This document shows positions 25,330 through 34,189 of a stretch of 64,000 bases of DNA, in pieces. The notes under the pieces were generated by a model. It was not told the origin of the DNA and made no database searches. It saw only the letters and a program-made list of their open reading frames with translations. Both the position numbers and the translations under genes were made by a program. Every line of letters begins with the position of its first letter. The first letter of the stretch is position 1. The stretch is from Candidatus Goldiibacteriota bacterium HGW-Goldbacteria-1. GTDB taxonomy: Bacteria; Oederibacteriota; PGYV01. The stretch covers positions 96,450 to 160,449 of the forward strand of contig PGYV01000003.1 of assembly GCA_002839855.1 (NCBI GenBank). Reading direction: 5' to 3'.

Positions 25330-26457
25330 ATGAAAAAAATTTTGATTTGTATGTTTGTTATTTCCATGATGGCTGTAATCGGCTGTAAAAGCGCGCAGAA
25401 TCCGTCATCCGTATCTGCACCCGCACCCACACCCACCGCAACAGGGGTCTGGGAGGCTGTTTGGACCGCCGGTTTTTCTGAAGGGCAGGCGGATAACACT
25501 TCGCTTTGCGTTTATCAGGGTGTGCCGTTTATTGCATTCAGCGATATTGCTAACGGCAGCAGGGCAACAGTAATGAAATTTACCGGCAGTTCATGGGATG
25601 TTGTCGGCACTGCGGGATTCTCTGCAGGCAGTACCGAGTACATTTCATTAGATATTTATAATGGAGAACCATATGTGGCTTATCAGGACGCCGGGAACAG
25701 TTCAAAGGCAACGGTTATGAAATACTCGGGCGGAGTATGGTCTGTTGTGGGTACTGCAGGGTTCTCGCCGGGCACGGCGTTGTATGTATCAATGTTTATA
25801 AGCGGCGGCACTCCTTATGTGACATTCGTAAATGTTTTTGCTTTAGGGAACAAGGCAACGGTTATGAAGTATAATGGCGCGGCATGGGTAAATGTAGGCA
25901 GCGCGTCTTTCACATCGGGCACTGCCACTAATTCTTCGTTATTTGTATATGATGGTACGCCGTATCTGTCTTTTTCTGACGGAAACAGCGGTCAAAAGGC
26001 ATCGGTAATGAAATTTAACGGGACAGGATGGGAATATGCCGGTAATGCCGGCTTTTCAGGAGATTCTGTAACGCACACTTCGCTTTTTGTTGATAATGGA
26101 ATTCCGTATGTTTCTTATCAGGACAATACCGATGAGATAACTGTAATGAAGCTTAACGGCAGTTTATGGGGAAAATTAGGCACAGAAGCTATATCGGAAG
26201 GTTATTCTCCGTATACGTCGTTGTGGGTTTATAACAATATGCCATATGTGGCATTCACGCAGTCTTTAGGCGGTTATCAGGCATGGGTAAAAAGATATAA
26301 CGGCTCTGTGTGGGAAACAGTTGGCGGCGGGGCAGTATCATCAAGCCAGGCGAATTTTGTTTCGCTTGACGTGTATAACGGAACGCTTTATCTGGGATAC
26401 AGGGATGGAGCCAACTCCTCCAAATCAACTGTAATGAAGTACACAGGCGGATTGTAA
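25330..26457 (+). CDS. Lipoprotein with seven-bladed propeller repeats
   Basis: A 375-residue lipoprotein (signal peptide with Ile-Gly-Cys near residue 19, then a Pro/Ala/Thr linker). From ~35 onward there are seven ~48-residue repeats with the pattern W-x-x-V-G-x-A-G-F-S ... S-L-x-V-Y-x-G-x-P-Y-V-A-F-x-D ... K-A-T-V-M-K-Y-N-G-S. Seven such repeats predict a beta-propeller on the cell surface or in the periplasm. A diverged homologue with the same seven repeats lies on the other strand at 30966-32051. I know no function for this repeat family. Confidence 0.83.
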   Translation: MKKILICMFVISMMAVIGCKSAQNPSSVSAPAPTPTATGVWEAVWTAGFSEGQADNTSLCVYQGVPFIAFSDIANGSRATVMKFTGSSWDVVGTAGFSAGSTEYISLDIYNGEPYVAYQDAGNSSKATVMKYSGGVWSVVGTAGFSPGTALYVSMFISGGTPYVTFVNVFALGNKATVMKYNGAAWVNVGSASFTSGTATNSSLFVYDGTPYLSFSDGNSGQKASVMKFNGTGWEYAGNAGFSGDSVTHTSLFVDNGIPYVSYQDNTDEITVMKLNGSLWGKLGTEAISEGYSPYTSLWVYNNMPYVAFTQSLGGYQAWVKRYNGSVWETVGGGAVSSSQANFVSLDVYNGTLYLGYRDGANSSKSTVMKYTGGL

Positions 26458-26473
26458 AAATTATCAGATAACT

Positions 26474-26605
26474 AACCATGGCGGTAAAAACATAATGGGA
26501 TTTGACGCGGAATTTGAAAAAGGGAAACAGGAATGTTTCAGAGCAGTGGTTTTCGTTGAAGGAAAGAAAAGCGGGTGCAAATTAACCCTTATCACGTTAA
26601 TTTGA
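26474..26605 (+). pseudogene. Truncated 5' copy of the ykgJ-like gene
   Basis: Bases 26474-26538 repeat 30437-30500 (leader AACCATGGCGGTAAAA and the first ~14 codons) with about one indel and a few substitutions. After Glu-Cys-Phe the frame leaves the cysteine-cluster sequence and stops at 26603-26605, so only a 36-codon stub beginning at 26495 remains. The stub and the intact gene flank a ~3.9-kb block. Confidence 0.75.
26579..26603. promoter_or_regulatory. 8-bp inverted repeat before the DUF2330-like gene
   Basis: AAATTAAC (26579-26586) and GTTAATTT (26596-26603) are exact inverted copies with a 9-base spacer, just before the RBS of the next gene. Possible operator or small hairpin. Confidence 0.35.
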
Positions 26606-26617
26606 AAGGGGACGGAA

Positions 26618-28489
26618 ATGAATACAAAATGCAGGCTTTCTTTCATGCACAAGTTTGTTTTTTTATTTTTGGTCATGAGTATTAACGCAGGTTATACACC
26701 TGTTATTGCTGATGGATTTCATATAGCTGATTCAACGATTCATCTGACGGAACCGGAGCAAAAGGCGGTAATCTCCTGGGACGGCAAAACAGAAACTATG
26801 TTATTGTCATCAGCTGTTGCGTCTGATGATATTGAAAATGTAGTCTGGATAGTGCCGATTTTGTCTTCAACAGTTCCGGTTGTAAAGCCCGGAGACATAA
26901 AAATTTTTGAATCATTGACCAAACTTTTTGAAAAACCGAAGCCGCAGGGAAGCAGGGCTATGCTGGCTGGGGGTGCCGAAGTTGTATACTCTGTCGCTAT
27001 AGGCATATATGACATAACAATTTTAAAGGCGACAAGCGCGGCTGACCTTTTTAAGTGGCTTAAAAAAAGCGGCTATAAAGTACCTGATGAAAACTGGCAT
27101 GTAAGCGGGGCGGGGTATTCAATAGACGGGGACAAAGCAACCGAAGAACAGATAGAATTTCTGAAAAAACAGAATTTTAATTTCCCGCATAAAGCTGCTG
27201 ACATAGTGGAAGAGTATATAAGCAGGGGTAAGTGTTATTTTGTCATAAATAAAATAGACCTTAAGAACCGTCATTTGAAGGCAATAGAAACCCTGAATCT
27301 TGAATATAATAAAATGGAGTCGGAATACATAAAACTCTGCGAAGAGGTAAATAAAAGACTTGCTGTTCTTGGAATAGAAAAGAGAATCGGAGAATACCCT
27401 CCAAATCCTGAAACGCCAAATGAAGGGCTGACAAGATACTGGCAGGATTCAGAGATAAGGGCCGCGCTGGCATATCATATCAACGGCAAAAACAACCCTC
27501 TTGGACTGCCTGTAATACAAACACGGGATTTGGGAAACGGGCTGCAGGTACAGGCAAGGTTTCTTGTAAGGCCGGAATTTAATTTTCAGGATAAAAACAA
27601 ATTCTTTCAGTTAATGAATTTGGATAATAAGGACTATACGCCCGAAATTACAATGCTGGTACTAAAAGACGGAAAGCCAATTGCCATGCTGCATGAGGAT
27701 ATTGATAATGAAGGGGATTGGAGGACATGGGTGCAGCCGGAACGTATGTTGCAGTCAATAACCCGCGGTTATTTTAATTCGTTTAGAAAAATCGCCCGTG
27801 AAGCTTTACTGACAAAAGATGAAGCGGATAAAGTGATGGGATATTACAGGGAATTAAAGAAAAAAAAGACATCAGAGTATGACGGGAAGCTGGTTGAAGA
27901 AACATTAAAAAAGCTTGAAGAATACAGGGCTGTAGTTCTTGCTTCGCTTGGTGATACTGCAGGGCAATGCGAAGACATGAACAGGACATTATACAATGGG
28001 CGGCGTAATTCCCGGAAATCTTCTATTTCAGGCAAACTGCAGGCCATGGGCTTTTATACGGGTAAAATATTTAATGGCTGGGCCCGTTCGGAAGATGTTT
28101 TGGAAGGCGCAAAGAGCAAAACTGATCTAAAAAAATACGGTGATTTGGTGGAAGATTTGCAGAAAATGAGCACGGGTATTGGCACACCGTTGATGTTTAC
28201 GTTCAGCCCCGAAAAACCATATTATCCCCTGAAAATATCATCGCTGAATTATGGTAAAACCCTTGTTGAGGTCTATTACATTGATGATAAAGGCGTGGCA
28301 GATGAAAATGCAGTCCTTGAATCCCGTGAATATAAACTGATTGATGATAAAATTCGGGAGGAACTTAAGGATTTTAAAGGGATTAAATCGGCAAAAGTGG
28401 TTACTAGGCTAAGCTTTGAAGGGGAAACGAACCTGTTGAAAAATGATGCTGTTTTTATTAAGATACCGATACCGGAGCTTGGATTATAA
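26618..28489 (+). CDS. Secreted DUF2330-like protein
   Basis: A 623-residue exported protein with a signal peptide (core FVFLFLVMSINA). The N-terminal ~170 residues match the DUF2330 pattern: ADGFHIADSTIHL, EQKAVISWDGKTETM, the VVWIVPILSSTVPVV strand, then YDITILKATSAADLFKWLKK and SGYKVP. The remaining ~430 residues are mixed helical and beta with Lys/Glu-rich stretches and are unrecognised. DUF2330 proteins are predicted to be secreted and have no known function. It is the first gene inside the block bounded by the 64-bp direct repeat. Confidence 0.7.
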   Translation: MNTKCRLSFMHKFVFLFLVMSINAGYTPVIADGFHIADSTIHLTEPEQKAVISWDGKTETMLLSSAVASDDIENVVWIVPILSSTVPVVKPGDIKIFESLTKLFEKPKPQGSRAMLAGGAEVVYSVAIGIYDITILKATSAADLFKWLKKSGYKVPDENWHVSGAGYSIDGDKATEEQIEFLKKQNFNFPHKAADIVEEYISRGKCYFVINKIDLKNRHLKAIETLNLEYNKMESEYIKLCEEVNKRLAVLGIEKRIGEYPPNPETPNEGLTRYWQDSEIRAALAYHINGKNNPLGLPVIQTRDLGNGLQVQARFLVRPEFNFQDKNKFFQLMNLDNKDYTPEITMLVLKDGKPIAMLHEDIDNEGDWRTWVQPERMLQSITRGYFNSFRKIAREALLTKDEADKVMGYYRELKKKKTSEYDGKLVEETLKKLEEYRAVVLASLGDTAGQCEDMNRTLYNGRRNSRKSSISGKLQAMGFYTGKIFNGWARSEDVLEGAKSKTDLKKYGDLVEDLQKMSTGIGTPLMFTFSPEKPYYPLKISSLNYGKTLVEVYYIDDKGVADENAVLESREYKLIDDKIREELKDFKGIKSAKVVTRLSFEGETNLLKNDAVFIKIPIPELGL

Positions 28490-28496
28490 CCGGGTT

Positions 28497-28524
28497 TTGT
28501 CAAATGCGGGTTTGATGTTATATT
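28497..28524 (+). promoter_or_regulatory. Candidate promoter for AT-rich gene group
   Basis: TTGTCA (28497-28502), a 16-base spacer, TATATT (28519-28524), before the gene at 28573. Confidence 0.45.
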
Positions 28525-28572
28525 TTTAGATTAAATAAAAAATATGATAGTTAAATAAACAAAAGGGAAAAT

Positions 28573-29352
28573 ATGAGAAAAACAAGGTTATTAAATTTTA
28601 CAATCACATTAATAATCATCTTTTTTAGCGCTGTATTGATTTCGGCCGCTAATGAAAGTAAAAAGGATCCGGAATACTTGCGTGATATCGGTGAAAAACT
28701 GGTTAAGTGCCTGTTTTTTAATCAATGTACAAAGCCGGCAATGGAACAGAGAAAATCTGAAGAAATAGAACGTGTTATAGAACAGAGAATTGTTAAATAT
28801 GGAAAATACAAGTATTTCATGGCTGAGAAGTATATTGTTAACGATGAATATGCAAGCGTGTATTTTAGGTATAAGCAAGAAAAGTTGAAAGGCGTAGTAA
28901 GAGTAAATGTTGATTATGATGCCGAACCATGGTATCAGATAGAAAGTTTGGAATTTTTAGCTGATAAAAAATCCATTCCTGAAAATGCAAGTGCATTTGT
29001 TACTTCATCCCAAAAAGTGATGTTTACGTTTCCTGAAAAAAGAAGCAAAGACACATATGGTTTTAAAACCGTGAATAATAACAAAAAAAGCAGCAAAAGT
29101 GGCAATAAGAAACAGGGCGTGGTCTCGCTTGAGTGGAATTGTAACGAAAACAAAAAGTATTGTGTCTATTTTAGTGAAGTTAAGGGGCGTGGTTATAGTA
29201 AAGCAAACGAGAAATTTATTGATAAATGCAGTTATACGGTAGAGGACTTAATTCCGGGAAAGAAGTATTATTTTGTTTTGACTGAAATCACAGATGATGT
29301 TTTGCCTATAGAGTCGCCCTTTTCGAAAGAGATATCCGGGAAAGCATATTAA
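28573..29352 (+). CDS. Secreted protein with C-terminal Fn3-like domain
   Basis: A 259-residue exported protein with a signal peptide ending near Ser-Ala-Ala. The middle is Lys-rich and unrecognised. The last ~80 residues have a fibronectin-III-like pattern: VVSLEWNCNEN, YCVYFSEV, YTVEDLIPGKKYYFVLTEI, SKEISGKAY. Its function is unknown. Codon use is visibly AT-rich (about 30 % GC by eye) against ~45 % in the flanks, as are the next two genes, which suggests a separate origin. Confidence 0.65.
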   Translation: MRKTRLLNFTITLIIIFFSAVLISAANESKKDPEYLRDIGEKLVKCLFFNQCTKPAMEQRKSEEIERVIEQRIVKYGKYKYFMAEKYIVNDEYASVYFRYKQEKLKGVVRVNVDYDAEPWYQIESLEFLADKKSIPENASAFVTSSQKVMFTFPEKRSKDTYGFKTVNNNKKSSKSGNKKQGVVSLEWNCNENKKYCVYFSEVKGRGYSKANEKFIDKCSYTVEDLIPGKKYYFVLTEITDDVLPIESPFSKEISGKAY

Positions 29353-29407
29353 CATTATACGGCGCTGAATCATATGCAGTTAAAATCTAATTAGTTTAAA
29401 GGATAAT

Positions 29408-30127
29408 ATGAGATTAATTCAAAGGATATACTCGGCAAAAGTTATAATTGCAATGTATGTAACATTATTAATTATTCTTTCGGTAATAATGGGTGATATG
29501 CTTATTAGAAAAACATACAATTACTCGGCTAAGTCCCGTTATAAAAAAATAATCAAGAAATACGATAAGACGAATAGTTTAGACTTTGGTAAATATGTTA
29601 ATGATCTTGCCGGTGATAAGACGCTAAAAAAGTATAGAAATATTAGTTTTGGATTATTTGGCAGAAACGATGGAACTTATATGTTAGATGATATTGATGG
29701 CTGGATGATTAGGTTTCAGATAGCAGAGGATTACGATTACTATATTTTAAGAATTCGCGGTTATGACGGTGATAAAAATAGGTTTAAAATCCCCGTGATA
29801 GAAATGTGTAATCTTGTCAGGAAATACGGTATAGTTTATTTTGATACTAATAAAAGAATGAATTCGTATCCTGCATTTAAAGTTTATTTTGATACCAGAA
29901 TAATTAAAGACGATACTTTGCCGAAGTATGAAACGAAAATTGATATTCTTGACAAAAAGAAAAAGCCTTTGTATGTACAGGGTGTTTTAATTTATATAAA
30001 TGACGAGAAGGAATATCAAAAATCAGAAGAATACTTAGAGGATAAACCTATCAGAATAAACGATAAAGTCTATTATATGTCGCGTTATGCATATTCGGTT
30101 AGATTTGTAAGTAAATACCAGGAGTAA
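29408..30127 (+). CDS. Membrane-anchored hypothetical protein
   Basis: A 239-residue protein with one N-terminal transmembrane segment (~15-33) and a ~200-residue extracytoplasmic part rich in Tyr, Lys and Asp. I recognise no domain. It is AT-rich like its neighbours, and a small membrane protein gene begins three bases after its stop. GGAT is the only RBS-like sequence. Confidence 0.6.
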   Translation: MRLIQRIYSAKVIIAMYVTLLIILSVIMGDMLIRKTYNYSAKSRYKKIIKKYDKTNSLDFGKYVNDLAGDKTLKKYRNISFGLFGRNDGTYMLDDIDGWMIRFQIAEDYDYYILRIRGYDGDKNRFKIPVIEMCNLVRKYGIVYFDTNKRMNSYPAFKVYFDTRIIKDDTLPKYETKIDILDKKKKPLYVQGVLIYINDEKEYQKSEEYLEDKPIRINDKVYYMSRYAYSVRFVSKYQE

Positions 30128-30130
30128 TAA

Positions 30131-30421
30131 ATGAATAAACATATGATGATTTTGTTTTTGCCGATTCCTTTGATGATGGCAATAATTATGTTGGTGTTAA
30201 GATTGCATCATATGGATTTTGGATTGTTATTCTTTTTATCGGTTATAGTTTTCATTCTGCAAATAGGAGTACCGATAATAGTAATTACATATTTTAAAGA
30301 TAATTTTAATGATTTTGTTCTATGGCTAAAAATAGCTTTTATCATTACAATTGGTATTTCTCTTGCTCCTGTATTGCTTTTATTATTTATTTTCGTAGTG
30401 ACTTTAATACGAAGTGTTTAA
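30131..30421 (+). CDS. Small three-helix membrane protein
   Basis: A 96-residue, strongly hydrophobic protein with three predicted transmembrane helices (~5-22, ~30-52, ~62-92). No family recognised. It starts three bases after the previous stop with AGGAG upstream, so the two are probably a pair. It is the last gene before the right-hand copy of the 64-bp direct repeat. Confidence 0.6.
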   Translation: MNKHMMILFLPIPLMMAIIMLVLRLHHMDFGLLFFLSVIVFILQIGVPIIVITYFKDNFNDFVLWLKIAFIITIGISLAPVLLLLFIFVVTLIRSV

Positions 30422-30456
30422 GTGATTTTACAAACAAACCATGGCGGTAAAACATA

Positions 30457-30888
30457 ATGGGATTTGACGCGGAATTTGAGAAGTGGAAACAGGAATGTTT
30501 TGGTAATTTCTGCATTACAAAATGCGAAAAAACCTGCTGTGATATGGGCAATGTGTCTCTACAGGTGAATTTAAAAGAGCTTAAAAAGATATACGGCGGT
30601 GAGATAACGCCGCAGGAGTATAAAGGGCTGGGTATTAAAACCGCCGCAAAGGGCATGTACAGTATTGAAAGCAAAACGTTCTGCCGCCAGTTTGACCCGC
30701 ATACCCGCATGTGCCTTATGTATGACAGCAGGTCGTCAAGCTGCAGGGCGTTTCCGTTTTTTGTGGAAAAGGACGCGGTTATAATCAAGACCGGGTGCTC
30801 TCTTGCAAAAGGCGGGGCAGAGTACAAAAAACTTGCGCAGATAGCCTCCGCGTACGGCAAAGTAATAGTAACCCGCGCAGGAAGATAA
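30457..30888 (+). CDS. YkgJ family cysteine cluster protein
   Basis: A 143-residue soluble protein with the conserved cysteine cluster of the YkgJ (UPF0153) family: Cys19-x3-Cys23-x3-Cys27-Cys28, later FCRQFDPHTRMCLMYDSRSSSCRAFPFF. The cysteines are expected to bind zinc or iron; the biochemical role is unknown. The first 14 codons and leader are duplicated at 26474-26538. Confidence 0.85.
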   Translation: MGFDAEFEKWKQECFGNFCITKCEKTCCDMGNVSLQVNLKELKKIYGGEITPQEYKGLGIKTAAKGMYSIESKTFCRQFDPHTRMCLMYDSRSSSCRAFPFFVEKDAVIIKTGCSLAKGGAEYKKLAQIASAYGKVIVTRAGR

Positions 30889-30965
30889 TAACCGCAACTG
30901 TTTTTTTGGACCAAATGTTTTTAATGTCGGTAAAACAATCAACTATGAAAATAATGTATAACCGG

Positions 30966-32051
30966 CTATTTTGTAGGGGATAACGCCATTACACTTGCTT
31001 TTGGCTGGTAATTGTTTTGGTCGTCTGTGCTGTTTTTACAGAATGCGGTGTATATAATACCTTTATCCGCGAATATTGTCTGGAATGTTAACTGGCCTTT
31101 TGGAAGGCCTGTGCCTGCGTTTACCCATTTTCCTTTGCTGAATTTCAAAACTACAGGGTCAAGTTTTGTGTCTGTGTACGAAAGGTATAAAGCGCCGTCC
31201 TGCGCTGACAGGGTTGTGTAGTATGCCTGGCCTTTTGAAAAACCCGGCTTGCCCACGTGGCTCCACTTGTTATTTTCATATTTCATTACGCAGGCGTTGC
31301 CGGAATCGCCCTTGTCAACAAAGGCGGCGTAAAGTATGCCTTTGTCTATGGTAATTGAAGTCGCGCAGACTTCGCCTTTAGATAATTCTCCGTCTCCAAG
31401 TTTAACCCATCTGCCGTTTTCCATTTTCTTTACTACGGCTTTTTTAGTTTTATTTGTATCGGAATATATCACGTATGGCACGCTGTCTGACACGCACATG
31501 GATACAAAGTCTGTATTGTCGGAGGAGAAAACCTCCGTGCCCACGGTCTCCCAACTGCTGCCGTTGAATTTAAGCACGCCCATTGTGCGTGAAAGCAGGT
31601 AAGGGGTGCCGTCTTCAACGTAGAATGATGTGTTTTCAACGGTTGATATTTCTTCCGGCATTCCCACATCCGCCCATTCGGTGCCGTTAAATGCCATTAC
31701 TTTCTGTGTCAGGTAAGCCCTTTGCTCCGTCAGGGCTGTATCTATATATGCAGTATAAGGAATGCCTTTGCTGACAAACAGCGAAATATAAGACGCTAAA
31801 TTATCAGAGAAATTACGCACGCCGACATGTTCCCAGGAACTGCCGTTAAATTTCATAACACTTGCTCTGTCATCCGCGGGAACATCATCAAAGGCAATGT
31901 AAAGCGTGCCATCATAGGCAAAAAGCGAAATCTTATCCATACCGCCGGGGGTAAAATTAGGTTCTCCCACGTAATTCCAAACGTCAGGTTTGCCGCAGCC
32001 GGTGAATAGTGTAATGATAATTGAAATTATAACTGCTGATATTTTTTTCAT
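30966..32051 (-). CDS. Lipoprotein with seven propeller repeats
   Basis: The ATG at 32051, preceded on the minus strand by AAGGAGACCC, gives a 361-residue lipoprotein (lipobox LFTGC). It has seven repeats of W-x-x-V-G-x-x-x-F-S ... SLFxxxGxPYxAF ... VMKFNGS, the same family as the protein at 25330-26457. Repeat 2 carries an insertion and repeat 3 is short. A seven-bladed propeller exposed outside the cytoplasm is inferred; its ligand is unknown. The frame extends upstream, but the extra residues lack a signal peptide. Confidence 0.8.
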   Translation of the reverse strand: MKKISAVIISIIITLFTGCGKPDVWNYVGEPNFTPGGMDKISLFAYDGTLYIAFDDVPADDRASVMKFNGSSWEHVGVRNFSDNLASYISLFVSKGIPYTAYIDTALTEQRAYLTQKVMAFNGTEWADVGMPEEISTVENTSFYVEDGTPYLLSRTMGVLKFNGSSWETVGTEVFSSDNTDFVSMCVSDSVPYVIYSDTNKTKKAVVKKMENGRWVKLGDGELSKGEVCATSITIDKGILYAAFVDKGDSGNACVMKYENNKWSHVGKPGFSKGQAYYTTLSAQDGALYLSYTDTKLDPVVLKFSKGKWVNAGTGLPKGQLTFQTIFADKGIIYTAFCKNSTDDQNNYQPKASVMALSPTK

Positions 32052-32309
32052 GCCGGGTCTCCTTAAAATTTTTATGCATTTTATCATGTGGGTTAGAAAA
32101 TAGTAAGGGCAAAAGGGGATTAAACCCTGCCGAAGAAAATCAGGCATTAATCGCAGTTTTCATCCGGTTTAATATTGGGGTTTTGGATAGGGGATATAAA
32201 TCAATGAAAACAGGCCTATAAATTGATAAAACTAACGTATACTTGGTATATGAACTGGAAAGAGTTAGATTTAAAAAGTAATGTGTTTTGTAATTTCCGG
32301 GAGGGTATA

Positions 32310-32759
32310 ATGGATAATGAAACCAGGCAAATTGTGGAAGCAATGGCAGTCAATGAAGAGAAAATAATGGAATTGTATTCTGTATTTGCCTATAAATTCC
32401 CTAAGGACGCCGGCCTTTGGAATAAGCTTACCGAAGAAGAGAAAATGCACGCGCATATGGTAAGAGCTATTGGTGATTTGTTAAAAGACAATGACGTAAG
32501 GTTAAAAACAGACAGGTTTAGCAGGATTAACCTTCAGAATTTGCGCGAAAGGATTGAAAAAGAGATAAGAAAGGCAAATGCCGGGGGATATAATTCTGAA
32601 TCGGCGTTGGAATATGCGGCATTAATTGAAAAAACTCTGCTTGAATCAAAAGCTTTTGAAGCGTTTGAAAGCGACATTCCGGATATGAAGAAATTACTTG
32701 GCGTGATTTTGTACGAAACACAAAAACACGCCAAAATCCTGGAAGAGTATATGTCTTAA
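32310..32759 (+). CDS. Ferritin-like (rubrerythrin-type) protein
   Basis: A 149-residue all-helical protein from the ATG at 32310, which follows GGGAGGG. The helix pattern with Glu-Glu-Lys-Ile-Met-Glu-Leu-Tyr, an ExxH in EKMHAHM, Glu in helix 3 and ETQKHAKIL in helix 4 resembles the four-helix diiron bundle of ferritin/rubrerythrin-like proteins. The second ExxH is ETQKH, one residue longer than usual, so metal binding is uncertain. A weak TTGATA/TATATG promoter lies at 32223-32252. Confidence 0.65.
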   Translation: MDNETRQIVEAMAVNEEKIMELYSVFAYKFPKDAGLWNKLTEEEKMHAHMVRAIGDLLKDNDVRLKTDRFSRINLQNLRERIEKEIRKANAGGYNSESALEYAALIEKTLLESKAFEAFESDIPDMKKLLGVILYETQKHAKILEEYMS

Positions 32760-32907
32760 GGGGTTCCATAATCCATCGTTAAGGCGATAGTCTAATAGCG
32801 TTGATGCAATACCTTTGCAAATACGAAGAAATTCTGATGGCAAGGCGGTCATAATTTGTCATTGTTCTATTTTGGGGTTATGGGCTGAAGTTTCATCTAA
32901 TCTCTAA

Positions 32908-33249
32908 TCACACTCCTTATATCTTCGCCAGACAATAGCGTCTGAAGACGCGCATAATAAAGGGAAAGGCGGTAATTCCTGGCTTGCCGGCACTGCAAGC
33001 CGGATGCATGTGGCGGCCACGCAGTATATCCTTGGCACAATGCCGGTGTTATCCGGGTTTATAATATCGCTGTGTGTTCCGGTTTCGTGGATGGAATTTT
33101 CTGTGAAAAGAAATTTCAGGGGATGCGAGTATAATATCAGTTATAAAAAGACCGGAACTTTCTCTGTAAGGGTTAATGGTATTGAGGTTAAAGGGAATAT
33201 TATTGCTTCTCGCGAAGCTAAAGAAGTAAAAGTGGAAGTCAATTACTGA
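32908..33249 (+). pseudogene. C-terminal remnant of GH94 phosphorylase
   Basis: The frame open from 32908 has no plausible start before 33004, yet already reads homologous sequence (NSWLAGTASR, AATQYILG, then VPVSWMEFSVKRNFRGCEYNI). This matches the last ~110 residues of ~800-residue GH94 cellobiose/chitobiose phosphorylases (NSWLTGTAAW, ATQYILGI, P-W-x-x-F-x-V-x-R-x-F-R-G). A stop at 32905-32907 and unrelated DNA lie upstream, so the gene is lost except for this tail. The rest of the 32760-33402 gap is featureless except small hairpins at 33281-33330. Confidence 0.75.
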
Positions 33250-33387
33250 AGTGGTTTGGTATGAAGAGAAAATGCCTGAAAATCCCTACAAAATCTTTTG
33301 CTTTCGTAGGGGACGTGCTCCTGCGCGTCCCGTGTAGTCTGCTTTTTGATTAAAAAAAAGAGCCGCTGATACTTGTTGTCAAATATA

Positions 33388-33396
33388 TGGTAGAAT
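33388..33396 (+). promoter_or_regulatory. Extended -10 promoter, leaderless
   Basis: TGGTAGAAT is an extended -10 element. The ATG at 33403 follows the hexamer by six bases and there is no RBS, so the transcript probably begins at the start codon. No convincing -35 box is visible. Confidence 0.45.
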
Positions 33397-33402
33397 TAGT
33401 AC

Positions 33403-34146
33403 ATGTCAAACGCACACGGCCTTATACAGAAAATAGAGGAACTTTCATTTAACGCAATGCCGGCGTTAAAAGAGACAATGTACGACGGCTGGCTTCTGCG
33501 GTTTTCCGGAGGTTATACAAGGCGTGCCAATTCGGTTAACCCTATTTACCATTCAAACATAGAAACCTTAAGTAAAATTAAATATTGCGAGCAGTCCTAT
33601 CAAAGGGAAAATATCCCTTTAATTTTTAAAATGACAGACCTTGCTTTCCCTTTGGGCCTTGATCAGCTTCTTGCCGAACAGGGGTTTAAAGAGTCTGATT
33701 CTGTTTCAGTTCAAATAGCGGAAATAGCAGGGATAAGCCCGGATATTCAGGCAGAAGAAATGGTGGTGCCTGACGATAAGTGGGTTGAAGCGTATCTGAA
33801 AATGATGGGGTATGATATTAAGTTTATGAAAACTGTTCAAACCCTTGCGGCAGAGACAATACCGGAAAAAGCATTCATGCGCATCAGCGTAAAAGGCGAG
33901 ACCGTTGCAGTGGGTTATGCTGCGGTAGAAGACGGGTTTACCGGTATTTTTGACCTGGCTGTCACGGAAAAGTACAGGCAGAAAGGTTATGGAAGGCAGT
34001 TGATGTTAAATCTGCTTGAATTTGGCAGAAAAAACGGCGCGCAGAACGCGTATCTTCAGGTGATTGAAACAAATAAGCCGGCGTTGGCCCTGTATTCTTC
34101 ACTGGGATTTAAAGAGACGTATAAGTACTGGTATAGAATTAAATAG
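33403..34146 (+). CDS. GNAT family N-acetyltransferase
   Basis: A 247-residue protein whose C-terminal half is a GNAT acetyltransferase domain. The acetyl-CoA-binding motif A is FDLAVTEKYRQKGYGRQLMLNLL (Q/RxxGxG/A), followed by NAYLQVIETNKPALALYSSLGF, the typical motif B. The N-terminal ~110 residues (WLLRFSGGYTRRANSV) are as in YobR/ArsN2-like two-domain GNATs. The substrate is unknown. It has no Shine-Dalgarno sequence. Confidence 0.88.
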   Translation: MSNAHGLIQKIEELSFNAMPALKETMYDGWLLRFSGGYTRRANSVNPIYHSNIETLSKIKYCEQSYQRENIPLIFKMTDLAFPLGLDQLLAEQGFKESDSVSVQIAEIAGISPDIQAEEMVVPDDKWVEAYLKMMGYDIKFMKTVQTLAAETIPEKAFMRISVKGETVAVGYAAVEDGFTGIFDLAVTEKYRQKGYGRQLMLNLLEFGRKNGAQNAYLQVIETNKPALALYSSLGFKETYKYWYRIK

Positions 34147-34189
34147 GAAATCCTTGCAATCACAATAATATAAATATTAAAGGAGAATT

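Noticed and set aside
33004..33249. A new 81-residue protein from ATG 33004
   Set aside because: The homology to GH94 begins before this ATG and the product has the start of no domain; it is better explained as a gene remnant.
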